From JASJBU01 sp039714735 (GTDB lineage Bacteria; Pseudomonadota; Gammaproteobacteria; Chromatiales; Chromatiaceae): DNA of 8,711 nt. A program made the translations under genes and the position numbers. Below, in pieces: positions 1 to 6,832 of this stretch. Numbering within the stretch: position 1 is the stretch's first letter; each line of letters opens with the position of its first letter. The stretch is from NCBI GenBank assembly GCA_039714735.1, contig JBDLIT010000157.1:1-8711 (forward strand). The letters are read 5' to 3'. The notes beneath the pieces are model-generated. The model was given only the letters and a program-made list of their open reading frames with translations, ran no database searches and was not told where the DNA came from.

Positions 1-2
1 GC

Positions 3-536
3 TATGACCTCGACAAGTTCTGGTTCAAGACCGAGGTGGAGCGGGTGGATGGCGAAACGGAGGAGGCGGAGGTGCAGTTTCTCTACAGCCGCGCCATCGC
101 ACCCTTCTGGGATGCGCAAGTCGGTTGGCGCCGAGATATCAGACCGGAACCGGATAGAGACTTTCTGGCCCTCGGCTTCAAAGGCCTGGCGCCCTATCTG
201 TTCGAGGTGGACGCCGGCATTTTCATCGGCGAATCGGGGCAGCTCGGCGCCCGGCTGGATGCCGAGTATGAGTACATGATCACCCAGCGACTGATCCTCT
301 CACCGGAGATCGAACTCAATCTCTACACCCAGGACGATGAGGCGGTGGGTATCGGCGCCGGTCTTTCCGACATGGAACTGGGACTGCGTCTGCGCTACGA
401 GATCCGGCGGGAGTTTGCGCCCTACATCGGCGTCAACTGGAGCAAACAGTTTGGCCAGACCGCCGACTATGCCCGTGATGAGGGCGAGGAGTCCAGCGAT
501 GTGCAGTTCGTCGTCGGTATCCGGGCCTGGTTCTGA
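3..536 (+). CDS. copB: Copper resistance protein B (CopB/PcoB), C-terminal part
   Basis: The reading frame is open from the window edge, so the N-terminus and signal peptide lie upstream; about 177 residues are present. The visible part begins YDLDKFWFKTEVE and continues through repeated amphipathic beta strands (FLYSRAIAPFWDAQVGWRRD, LAPYLFEVDAGIFIGESGQLGARLDAEYEYMITQRLILSPEIELN) to a C-terminal aromatic residue (VVGIRAWF). The last-residue Phe is typical of outer-membrane beta barrels. This matches the CopB/PcoB family, outer-membrane proteins that work with the periplasmic multicopper oxidase CopA/PcoA in copper tolerance. The oxidase gene would be expected just upstream of the window, but that is inference. 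The next gene starts 72 bases downstream on the same strand. An internal ATG at 36 is not the true start, because conserved sequence precedes it. Confidence 0.93.
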   Translation, partial: YDLDKFWFKTEVERVDGETEEAEVQFLYSRAIAPFWDAQVGWRRDIRPEPDRDFLALGFKGLAPYLFEVDAGIFIGESGQLGARLDAEYEYMITQRLILSPEIELNLYTQDDEAVGIGAGLSDMELGLRLRYEIRREFAPYIGVNWSKQFGQTADYARDEGEESSDVQFVVGIRAWF

Positions 537-608
537 TTGGATGGCGCACATGCATTACAGCGAAACCCAGGGAAGGGCAGACTGTATCCAGCAACGGGAT
601 CCCAAGAG

Positions 609-1133
609 ATGAAAAAAAGATTAATGATTGTCTTGTTTTCGGTAGTTGCCCTTTTTTGGCTGATGGGCTGTGAAGACGCCAGCCATAATGGGGCAAACGA
701 AAGAGACACTACTAGTAAAAGATTCTCGGTCCAGCCGCAAAGGTCGTTGCCGTTGCACCGCTGGTACAACCAAGCCCAAGTGGCGAGAGGCGACAATCTG
801 TTCCAACTCAATTGTGCGGTCTGCCACAAGCCCGACGCCTCAGGCACTCCCACTTGGCGGGAACGGGATGCCAACGGGGTATTGCCGCCGCCACCCCTTA
901 ACGGCACCGCCCATGCCTGGCACCATCCGCTATCGGTGTTGCGGCGTACCGTCAGACTGGGAGGCGTGCCCCTGGGCGGCACCATGCCCGGTTTTGCCGA
1001 AAAGCTGAATCCTGAAGAGATCGATGCCGTTCTGGCCTGGGTTCAGTCCCACTGGTCCGATGAGATCTATCGTGTCTGGCATGAGCGCAATGAACAGGCC
1101 AGCAAATCCCTACAACCTATCAGCAAAGGCTGA
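609..1133 (+). CDS. Monoheme c-type cytochrome, predicted lipoprotein
   Basis: This is a 174-residue protein. I chose the ATG at 609 because it gives a clean lipoprotein signal: basic MKKR, a hydrophobic stretch, then the lipobox LMGC with Cys21. An in-frame ATG at 537 would add 24 residues with no signal character. After a polar linker there is one haem c site, CAVCH (Cys69, Cys72, His73), and a likely distal axial Met126 in GGTMPGF, the pattern of class I cytochromes c. The C-terminal helix ELNPEEIDAVLAWVQSHW-like segment also fits. It should be anchored to a membrane and face the periplasm, carrying single electrons. Lying between copB and a CopG-like gene, it may take or give electrons in periplasmic copper redox chemistry; that role is inference. 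It could also be an ordinary electron carrier that happens to lie in the operon. Confidence 0.88.
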   Translation: MKKRLMIVLFSVVALFWLMGCEDASHNGANERDTTSKRFSVQPQRSLPLHRWYNQAQVARGDNLFQLNCAVCHKPDASGTPTWRERDANGVLPPPPLNGTAHAWHHPLSVLRRTVRLGGVPLGGTMPGFAEKLNPEEIDAVLAWVQSHWSDEIYRVWHERNEQASKSLQPISKG

Positions 1134-1164
1134 AATCTATTACGAAGTCCAAAGGAGCTAAACC

Positions 1165-1659
1165 ATGAAAAAGAGAAACCTTGATAAATCGAAGTCATCA
1201 ACTGGTGTTGGGAAACTGGTTGCTTTGCTGACAGGTGTCACCTTGGTGGTGAGTAGTCTGCTGCTCATCACGCAACCTGCCAATGCAGCTGACGTGGTTG
1301 TCTATAAAAGCCCGACCTGCGGCTGCTGCAAGCATTGGGTCAGCCATTTGAAAGAAAATGGATTTACGGTGGAGGTGCACAACCGACGCAATATGAATCC
1401 CATCAAGTCGGAACTGGGTGTGCCGCGTCATCTGCAATCCTGTCATACCGCTAAAGTCGGTGACTATGTGGTGGAAGGCCATGTGCCCGCCGAAGAGATC
1501 AGGCGTCTGTTGAAAGAGAAACCAGCGGTCAAGGGGCTGGCCGTGCCGGGCATGCCGATGGGTTCGCCGGGCATGGAGGGACCGAGGCAAGATCCTTATG
1601 ACGTACTGACCTTTCAGGAAAGTGGTAAAACCGCCGTTTACGCCAGCCGGAATCAATAG
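1165..1659 (+). CDS. copG: DUF411 periplasmic metal-binding protein (CopG-like)
   Basis: This is a 164-residue protein starting at the ATG at 1165, seven bases after AAAGGAG (1151-1157). An N-terminal signal peptide of about 41 residues ends in PANA, so the mature protein is periplasmic. The DUF411 hallmark follows: VVVYKSPTCGCCKHW (Cys52, Cys54, Cys55), then GVPRHLQSCHTAKVGDYVVEGHVP (Cys93, His94, His106) and the Met-rich loop PGMPMGSPGME (Met130, Met132, Met137). Family members, including CopG of copper-resistance loci, adopt a thioredoxin-like fold and bind copper through these Cys/His/Met residues; a redox role has been proposed for them. All the expected ligands are present here. The gene sits 31 bases after the cytochrome and just before the DUF4399 gene, consistent with one operon. 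The symbol is assigned by family and context. Confidence 0.92.
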   Translation: MKKRNLDKSKSSTGVGKLVALLTGVTLVVSSLLLITQPANAADVVVYKSPTCGCCKHWVSHLKENGFTVEVHNRRNMNPIKSELGVPRHLQSCHTAKVGDYVVEGHVPAEEIRRLLKEKPAVKGLAVPGMPMGSPGMEGPRQDPYDVLTFQESGKTAVYASRNQ

Positions 1660-1668
1660 GAGACATCG

Positions 1669-2100
1669 ATGATAAAGATGCGTCCTGTTGTCGTTATGGC
1701 TCTGGTACTTTTGATGACTGTAACGAACACTTTGGCTCATTCCCCACCACAACATGCAAAGGTCTATTTTGTCGGGCTGGAGGATGGTGCTTTGGTGCGG
1801 AGTCCATTCAAAGTAGAGTTCGGTATTCAGGGATTCGGCATCACTCCGGCAGGAACCAAGGGTAAGCGCCGGCACACGGCCGGTCATTATCATCTGTTGG
1901 TGGACGTCGAGGTATTGCCGGATATGGATGAGGCTATCCCCAGTGACGAACAACATATCCATTTCGATCAGGGAGAGACAGTGACGATGTTGAAACTGCC
2001 ACCAGGCCAACACACGCTCCAGCTGTTGCTGGGTGACGAACAACATGAGCCCCATGACCCAGAGCTGATGTCCGAGAAGATAACCATTACTGTTGAATGA
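1669..2100 (+). CDS. DUF4399 domain exported protein
   Basis: This is a 143-residue protein. The start is the ATG at 1669, preceded by AGGAGA, which overlaps the stop region of the previous gene. It has an N-terminal signal peptide (MIKMRPVVVMALVLLMTVTNTLAHS, cut near residue 23). The mature part is one small beta-rich DUF4399 domain with its His-rich signatures: GHYHLLVD (from Gly72), IPSDEQHIHFDQGET (His96, His98), LPPGQHTLQLLLGDEQHEPHDP (His126, His129). The family has no firmly established function. The clustered histidines and the neighbouring copB and copG-like genes suggest a periplasmic metal-binding or metal-protective role, which is inference. It is the last gene of the first operon; a new promoter lies about 100 bases downstream. 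Confidence 0.88.
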   Translation: MIKMRPVVVMALVLLMTVTNTLAHSPPQHAKVYFVGLEDGALVRSPFKVEFGIQGFGITPAGTKGKRRHTAGHYHLLVDVEVLPDMDEAIPSDEQHIHFDQGETVTMLKLPPGQHTLQLLLGDEQHEPHDPELMSEKITITVE

Positions 2101-2202
2101 AAAATTGCTGATTTAAGTGAGGTGCCGTGCGATCTAAAACAGTTTTTTCAGGTACTGGATTGAAGTTCTGCGTCTTGTTGAGACATGAGTTCAAATTGGA
2201 CC

Positions 2203-2234
2203 TTGACCTGTGTGTAGCACATAGGTTGTACGCT
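2203..2234 (+). promoter_or_regulatory. MerR-type promoter with dyad operator
   Basis: A -35 box TTGACC (2203-2208) is followed by a dyad at 2206-2226 with half sites ACCTGTGTG and CACATAGGT around a TAG centre. A weak -10, TACGCT (2229-2234), gives a spacer of 20 bp, or 18-19 bp if the -10 is read from TGTACG/GTACGC. An over-long spacer with a palindrome inside it is the signature of promoters activated by metal-responsive MerR proteins (CueR, ZntR, MerR). It lies 35 bases before the regulator gene, so the regulator probably controls its own operon, including the ATPase. Confidence 0.8.
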
Positions 2235-2268
2235 CAGTATAGAGCGATTGATTAGGAGATATTGAGCG

Positions 2269-2745
2269 ATGCTGACAATTAATGAACTTGCAACAAAAGG
2301 TGATGCGCCGCCCCATGTCGTACGTTACTACGTGCGTATCGGCCTGATTAAGCCTGCAGACAAACAGGATAATGGTTACCGCCTGTTTACACCGCAGGAT
2401 GCCACCCGGTTGCGTTTTATCCGCAGGGCTAAACACCTGGGGTTTACGTTGAATGAGATCAAACAGATCACCCGGCATGCGGAAAGCGGTGATTCTCCTT
2501 GTGAGAGTGTACGAAACATCATTGCGCAGCGTATTCAGGAGAACCGAGCCAAGATCGAGGAGATGCTGAAGCTGCAAACCCGCATGGAAGAGGCGTTAGA
2601 GCAGTGGAAGCAGATGCCGAACGGGACGCCGGATGGCAATAGTATCTGTCACCTCATCGAGTCCACTGAAAACGATGAAGGGAAATTGTTATGTCATGTC
2701 GAGACTGAAGGAGGCAACCATGGGACATCCAGCAAAGCAGCTTGA
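2269..2745 (+). CDS. MerR-family heavy-metal-responsive transcriptional regulator
   Basis: This is a 158-residue regulator. The ATG at 2269 follows TAGGAGAT (2253-2260). Residues 1-68 form the winged-helix MerR DNA-binding domain (INELA, HVVRYYVRIGLI, NGYRLFTPQDATRLRFIRRAKHLGFTLNEI). Residues 78-112 form the long dimerisation helix, and the rest is the metal-binding loop and tail. Cysteines are Cys78 (SPCESV), Cys127 (SICHLIE) and Cys142 (LLCHVE). CueR has Ser at the position of Cys78, while ZntR/CadR/MerR-type sensors of divalent metals have Cys there. The second loop cysteine usual in CueR and ZntR is absent, with MPNGTPDGN in its place. The metal it senses is therefore uncertain, even though the next gene is a Cu(I) pump. 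Its last 26 bases overlap the ATPase gene, suggesting coupled translation. It likely binds the dyad at 2206-2226. Confidence 0.92.
   Translation: MLTINELATKGDAPPHVVRYYVRIGLIKPADKQDNGYRLFTPQDATRLRFIRRAKHLGFTLNEIKQITRHAESGDSPCESVRNIIAQRIQENRAKIEEMLKLQTRMEEALEQWKQMPNGTPDGNSICHLIESTENDEGKLLCHVETEGGNHGTSSKAA
2708..2714 (+). promoter_or_regulatory. Ribosome binding site that decides the ATPase start
   Basis: AAGGAGG lies five bases before the ATG at 2720 and inside the end of the regulator gene. It is a near-perfect Shine-Dalgarno and favours 2720 over the in-frame ATGs at 2633 and 2696, which lack such a site and would add residues unrelated to the YHS domain. Confidence 0.85.
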
Positions 2746-5368
2746 ATCCTCGAATCACAATGATCTGGTCTGTGGTATGGATGTCGACCCGGAAAATGCG
2801 CGACGATATATCTACCAACACAGAGAATATCAGTTCTGCAGCAGTGATTGTCTGTATAAATTTCGCGCTCATCCGGAACGTTATCTTAAATCAGTTGAAT
2901 ATACTGACCAAGTCTGTGGTATGGATGTCTCAGAAGAGAGCAAGTATCGACACCATTTCAATGGCGTTGAATATTACTTTTGTAGTGATTACTGTGAGAA
3001 AAAGTTCGCAGTCGATCCATCCGTCTATCTGAATGATAAGGAGATCGATCATGTAACAGAACAGACACACTCCGACGCTGATAGTCATCACAATTGTCAG
3101 CATGATCATACGACGAAGGATGTGACTCACCTACATGAGGTCAGTGCTGTCTATGCCTGCCCCATGCATCCGGAAATCCAGCAAGATCAACCAGGCGCCT
3201 GTCCCAAATGCGGCATGGCGCTTGAACCAATGGGGGTTCCGGTTTCAACTAGCAAAACCGAATACACCTGCCCAATGCACCCCGAAGTGGTACAGGACCA
3301 TCCCGGGGCCTGTCCCAAGTGCGGCATGGCGCTGGAGCCGCGCACACTAGAGGCAGATGAGGATACCCAGGAACTGGACAGCATGTCGCGGCGCTTTTGG
3401 GTCAGCGCCTTACTGGCCATCCCGGTCTTTCTCAGCGCCATGGCCGCCGAATTCTGGCCACAGGCCATGGCGGAGCTCATCGAACCTCGCACTCGGCAAT
3501 GGTTCGAATTGATCTTGGCTACGCCCGCCGTGGTTTGGGGCGGCTGGATCTTCTATGTGCGTGCCGTGCAATCTGTCGTTACGCGCAACCTCAATATGTT
3601 CACACTGATCGGTCTGGGGGTGAGTGTCGCCTGGCTCTATAGTGTCACCGCAGTACTGCTACCTGGTATCTTCCCGGACTCGGTGTTCAATGCCTATGGG
3701 GTGGTGCCGGTCTACTTTGAAGCTGCGGCTGTCATTACCGCCTTGGTGTTGCTTGGGCAGGTGTTGGAACTGCGCGCACGCAGCCAGACCAATGCGGCCA
3801 TCAAGCTGCTGCTGGGGTTGGCGCCCAAGACGGCGCGCATCCTGCGTGAGGGTGGTCGCGAAGAGGATATCCCCCTGGAGCATGTGAAGGTAGGCGATAT
3901 TCTACGTGTACGCCCCGGTGAGAAGGTCCCAGTGGACGGTATTGTCCAGGATGGCACAAGCCACGTGGACGAATCCATGGTCACCGGTGAACCCATTCCG
4001 GTCGATAAGACACCCGGTGAAAAGCTGATCGGTGCGACAGTCAACGGTACCGGCAGCCTGCTGATGCGTGCTGAAAAGGTCGGTGCAGACACGCTGTTGT
4101 CACAGATCGTCCAGATGGTGGCCGAAGCGCAACGCTCCCGTGCGCCGATTCAGAAACTGGTGGACATTGTGGCCGGTTATTTCGTACCAGCGGTGGTTGT
4201 CATAGCCATTATTACTTTCATCGTCTGGTGGAACTGGGGGCCTGAGCCGGCCTTGGCCTTTGCCGTGATCAACGCCGTGGCCGTACTTATCATTGCCTGT
4301 CCCTGCGCTTTGGGTCTGGCCACCCCCATGTCCATCATGGTGGGTACCGGCAAGGGCGCCATGGCCGGTGTGCTGATCAAGAATGCCGAGGCGCTGGAGG
4401 TCATGCAGAAGGTCGACACCCTGGTGGTGGACAAGACCGGCACCTTGACCGAAGGCAAGCCGCAACTCGTCTCGGTCATGGCCCTCGAAGGTTTTAGGGA
4501 ACAAGACATTCTCCAACTGGGTGCTAGCCTGGAACGGGCCAGTGAACACCCGCTGGCAGAGGCCATCGTGCGCGGTGCGGAGGAGAAGGGGGTTAGCCTG
4601 TCTCCTGCCGATGATTTCCAATCGGTCACGGGTAAGGGTGTCATTGGCAAGGTTGATGGGCAAACCGTGGCGCTGGGCAATCTCAAGCTCTTGGAAAGCC
4701 TCTCTGTCGATGCAGGAGAACTGCCACAATTGGCAGATACCGGCCGTGGAGAGGGTCAAACGGTGATGTTCGTTGCAATCAATGGCGAGGCCGCCGGGCT
4801 GATCGGTGTGGCTGATCCCATAAAGGCATCCACACCTGAAGCGATTTCGAATCTGCACCAGGAGGGCATACAGGTCGTTATGCTAACGGGTGACAACCAC
4901 ACTACCGCGCAGGCCGTTGCGGGTGAATTGGGTATAGATCAGGTGGAGGCCGAGGTCTTGCCGGATCAGAAAGCGGAGATTGTCAAGAAACTACAAGCAG
5001 CGGGCCGGGTGGTCGCGATGGCGGGTGATGGTATCAACGATGCCCCGGCCCTGGCCCAGGCCCATGTGGGCATTGCCATGGGTACCGGTACCGATGTGGC
5101 TATGGAGAGCGCCGGCGTGACTCTGGTCAAGGGGGATCTGCGTGGCATCGTGCGCGCCCGTCGTCTGAGCCGGGCGACCATGCGCAACATCCGCCAGAAC
5201 CTGTTCTTCGCTTTTATCTACAACTCGCTGGGTGTGCCGGTGGCGGCCGGCGTGCTCTATCCGGTCTTTGGTTTATTGCTCTCACCGATCATTGCCGCAG
5301 CCGCCATGAGTTTCAGTTCGGTGTCTGTAATCGGTAATGCACTCAGACTTAAACGTGCTGAGATTTAA
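2720..5368 (+). CDS. copA: Cu(I)-exporting P1B-type ATPase with YHS and HMBD metal-binding N-terminus
   Basis: This 882-residue inner-membrane pump couples ATP hydrolysis to metal export from the cytosol. The N-terminus is unusual: YHS domain 1 (about 16-57; Cys18, Cys40, Cys44), YHS domain 2 (64-105; Cys66, Cys88, Cys92), a His-rich linker (111-139), then two HMBD repeats with CPMHPE...GACPKCGMALEP (145-171 and 182-208). No CxxC HMA domain is present. The core is complete: actuator TGEP (422-425), membrane CPC (527-529), phosphorylated Asp571 in DKTGTLTEGKP, nucleotide-binding His610-Pro611, and hinge GDGIND (769-774). CPC, with FAFIYN near TM7 and MSFSSVSVIGN near TM8, fits the Cu(I)/Ag(I) class P1B-1. 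The symbol refers to the ATPase CopA, not the multicopper oxidase of the same name. It lies in an operon behind the regulator, whose end it overlaps by 26 bases. Confidence 0.95.
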   Translation: MGHPAKQLESSNHNDLVCGMDVDPENARRYIYQHREYQFCSSDCLYKFRAHPERYLKSVEYTDQVCGMDVSEESKYRHHFNGVEYYFCSDYCEKKFAVDPSVYLNDKEIDHVTEQTHSDADSHHNCQHDHTTKDVTHLHEVSAVYACPMHPEIQQDQPGACPKCGMALEPMGVPVSTSKTEYTCPMHPEVVQDHPGACPKCGMALEPRTLEADEDTQELDSMSRRFWVSALLAIPVFLSAMAAEFWPQAMAELIEPRTRQWFELILATPAVVWGGWIFYVRAVQSVVTRNLNMFTLIGLGVSVAWLYSVTAVLLPGIFPDSVFNAYGVVPVYFEAAAVITALVLLGQVLELRARSQTNAAIKLLLGLAPKTARILREGGREEDIPLEHVKVGDILRVRPGEKVPVDGIVQDGTSHVDESMVTGEPIPVDKTPGEKLIGATVNGTGSLLMRAEKVGADTLLSQIVQMVAEAQRSRAPIQKLVDIVAGYFVPAVVVIAIITFIVWWNWGPEPALAFAVINAVAVLIIACPCALGLATPMSIMVGTGKGAMAGVLIKNAEALEVMQKVDTLVVDKTGTLTEGKPQLVSVMALEGFREQDILQLGASLERASEHPLAEAIVRGAEEKGVSLSPADDFQSVTGKGVIGKVDGQTVALGNLKLLESLSVDAGELPQLADTGRGEGQTVMFVAINGEAAGLIGVADPIKASTPEAISNLHQEGIQVVMLTGDNHTTAQAVAGELGIDQVEAEVLPDQKAEIVKKLQAAGRVVAMAGDGINDAPALAQAHVGIAMGTGTDVAMESAGVTLVKGDLRGIVRARRLSRATMRNIRQNLFFAFIYNSLGVPVAAGVLYPVFGLLLSPIIAAAAMSFSSVSVIGNALRLKRAEI
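2765..3034 (+). repeat. Tandem YHS domains inside the ATPase gene
   Basis: Two copies of a roughly 42-residue module share the pattern VCGMDV...Y.F.....Y.FCS..C..KF...P..YL. The first is at 2765-2890 and the second at 2909-3034. They have diverged in DNA sequence, so the duplication is old. Each carries three cysteines able to bind soft metal ions. Confidence 0.85.
3152..3343 (+). repeat. Tandem HMBD repeats inside the ATPase gene
   Basis: Two copies of a 27-residue heavy-metal-binding domain lie at 3152-3232 and 3263-3343. Both encode a Y.CPMHPE..QD.PGACPKCGMALEP pattern and remain similar in DNA, for example GCCTGTCCCAARTGCGGCAT in each. This suggests a more recent or gene-converted duplication than the YHS pair. 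Confidence 0.88.
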
Positions 5369-5382
5369 CTAGGAGATTGATC

Positions 5383-5607
5383 ATGATGGGAGATGGCTTT
5401 GGCATGGGATTTGGGGGCGGTTTCATGTGGTTGTTATGGGTTCTTTTGATTGGTGTCACTGTGTGGGCGATAAACGCAGTATTTGGTCGCGGAAACAGAG
5501 TGACGGAAAAACACAAGTCTGCACTGGACATCTTGAAGGAACGTTATGCAAAGGGTGAGATCGATCAAGAAGAGTTCGAACAGAAACGCAAGGTTTTGAG
5601 TGGCTGA
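5383..5607 (+). CDS. Small SHOCT-domain membrane protein
   Basis: This is a 74-residue protein. AGGAG (5371-5375) stands seven bases before the ATG at 5383, which I prefer over an upstream TTG at 5377. A Gly/Met/Phe-rich N-terminus (MMGDGFGMGFGGGF) leads into one transmembrane helix (about 15-33). A cytosolic SHOCT motif follows (47-72: ALDILKERYAKGEIDQEEFEQKRKVL), a short amphipathic hairpin common at the C-terminus of small membrane proteins. The gene follows the ATPase by 14 bases, so the two are co-transcribed. Small SHOCT proteins are often found next to copper pumps and are thought to be accessory, but no reaction is known. A role with the ATPase is inference. Confidence 0.88.
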   Translation: MMGDGFGMGFGGGFMWLLWVLLIGVTVWAINAVFGRGNRVTEKHKSALDILKERYAKGEIDQEEFEQKRKVLSG

Positions 5608-5626
5608 ATCAAGCCCGGAGTGAATC

Positions 5627-5980
5627 ATGAAAACACAAAATTCCTTGAAACCAGCGGGCGCCTGGGAAGTCAAACGCCGGATCAAAATACCAGCACTGGG
5701 TCATGCGGCGGATGCCATGGCAGTGGAACGCTTCCTAGGCCCCTTACCCGGAATTCGCAAGGTTATAGCCGATGCAACCCGGCAGCAGGTTATCGTCCTG
5801 TATGACATCACTGGTGTGGATTTCCAGTCGGTTGTGACATCACTGGAAAATGCGGGATTTCCACCGCTGGATAGCTGGTGGTCCCGCCGCAAGTTGAGCT
5901 GGTACCAGGTTACCGATAGTAATGGCCGGGAAAACGCCAAGGCAGCACCAGCAGCTTGTTGCAATAAGCCACCCAAGTAG
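5627..5980 (+). CDS. Stand-alone HMA-like domain protein lacking CxxC
   Basis: This is a 117-residue cytosolic protein with no signal peptide. The ATG at 5627 follows CGGAG (5616-5620) and lies 19 bases after the SHOCT gene. Residues 14-78 read as a ferredoxin-like beta-alpha-beta-beta-alpha fold of the heavy-metal-associated (HMA) type: KRRIKIPAL, then a helix AMAVERFLGPLPGI, RKVIADATRQQVIVLYDI, and the helix FQSVVTSLENAGFP. The usual metal site GMxCxxC is replaced by GHAADAM, so the canonical copper ligands are missing. A tail with WWSRRKLSWYQ ends in ACCNKPPK (Cys111, Cys112), which could supply thiol ligands instead. It could be a regulator, a partner of the ATPase that itself lacks an HMA domain, or a decayed chaperone. 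The family call rests on fold-like pattern only. Confidence 0.72.
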   Translation: MKTQNSLKPAGAWEVKRRIKIPALGHAADAMAVERFLGPLPGIRKVIADATRQQVIVLYDITGVDFQSVVTSLENAGFPPLDSWWSRRKLSWYQVTDSNGRENAKAAPAACCNKPPK

Positions 5981-6014
5981 TGGTATAGCTACTATCCGTT
6001 TGTTGGTCTCTAGC

Positions 6015-6761
6015 ATGTCTATCACTTGGACGAACCCTATACTGCGCCGGATCATAATGCTCGGGCTTTTTCTGCTAGTTCTTGCGTTAGTTTACTATCT
6101 GCTCAAAGAATCCGGGTTGCTGGCGATTGTTACGGATAGCGACCGCTTGCAGATCTGGAGTGCCGAGTTAGGCTACTGGGGGCCTGTTGGTCTTGTTTCA
6201 CTGATGGCGATAGCTATCATTATCAATCCGATTCCCAGTGCACCCATTGCCCTCGCTGCTGGCGCGGCTTACGGGCATACTTGGGGTACTATCTATGTAG
6301 TGATCGGCGCTGCAAGTGGGGCGCTGGGCGCATTCTGGATTGCACGTCTGCTGGGCTATGAATTGTTAAACCGTTTCATTGGTAAGCAACTCAAGCTGGG
6401 TTGGCTGGGTTCGCAAAATGCTATGATGGGCATGGTGTTTGTTACCCGTCTCATCCCCTTCCTCTCTTTCGACCTCGTGAGTTATGGCGCTGGACTGACG
6501 CCTATAAAGACCTGGCGATTTACCCTGGCAACATTGGCCGGTCTGATTCCTGCGAGTTTTCTACTTGCCCATTTTGGTGGCGAATTGACCTCATCGAATT
6601 TGGATCAAGCCTTGTTCATATTATTGTTAATGGGGGGATTAACTTTGTTGCCCATCCTCGGCAAGCTGATCCTGAATTGGTATAGACGGTGGGAGGTAAA
6701 CCATACGCGGGGTGTAACGCGAACAATGAAAATAAAAAGGATAGAGAGTAATGAGTCATAG
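6015..6761 (+). CDS. TVP38/TMEM64 (DedA-superfamily) membrane protein
   Basis: This is a 248-residue integral membrane protein with about six hydrophobic segments. I chose the ATG at 6015 because translation from the further upstream ATG at 5922 would begin inside the preceding gene; no strong Shine-Dalgarno supports 6015. Family signatures are visible: the first re-entrant-like segment NPIPSAPIALAAGAAYG (71-87), a helix AASGALGAFWIARLLG (99-114), then RLIPFLSFDLVSYGAGLTPI (145-164). TVP38/TMEM64 proteins relate to DedA transporters implicated in lipid scrambling and membrane homeostasis, and they occur in metal-resistance loci such as mer operons. Its precise role here is unknown. The gene lies 34 bases after the HMA-like gene and closes the second operon. 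Confidence 0.88.
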   Translation: MSITWTNPILRRIIMLGLFLLVLALVYYLLKESGLLAIVTDSDRLQIWSAELGYWGPVGLVSLMAIAIIINPIPSAPIALAAGAAYGHTWGTIYVVIGAASGALGAFWIARLLGYELLNRFIGKQLKLGWLGSQNAMMGMVFVTRLIPFLSFDLVSYGAGLTPIKTWRFTLATLAGLIPASFLLAHFGGELTSSNLDQALFILLLMGGLTLLPILGKLILNWYRRWEVNHTRGVTRTMKIKRIESNES

Positions 6762-6832
6762 TGCTTCAGGTTGGATAGATTGGATTGTATAGACAAAAGC
6801 TAAGAAGCATTTATAGATGGATGTTTCAATTG

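Noticed and set aside
1198..2055. Long open frame of 285 codons on the - strand
   Set aside because: It lies antisense to the DUF411 and DUF4399 genes, which have clear signal peptides, ribosome sites and family motifs. Its own translation shows no recognisable domain.
2126..2152. T-rich stretch after the DUF4399 gene as a terminator
   Set aside because: CTAAAACAGTTTTTT has a T-run but no workable stem in front of it.
2633..2719. Upstream ATGs for the ATPase (2633 and 2696)
   Set aside because: They lie deep in the regulator gene without a ribosome site, whereas 2720 has AAGGAGG five bases ahead and gives a natural N-terminus before the first YHS domain.
4100..4858. 252-codon open frame on the - strand
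   Set aside because: It is antisense to the catalytic core of the copper ATPase, whose motifs prove the + strand frame. A high-GC shadow frame is expected there.
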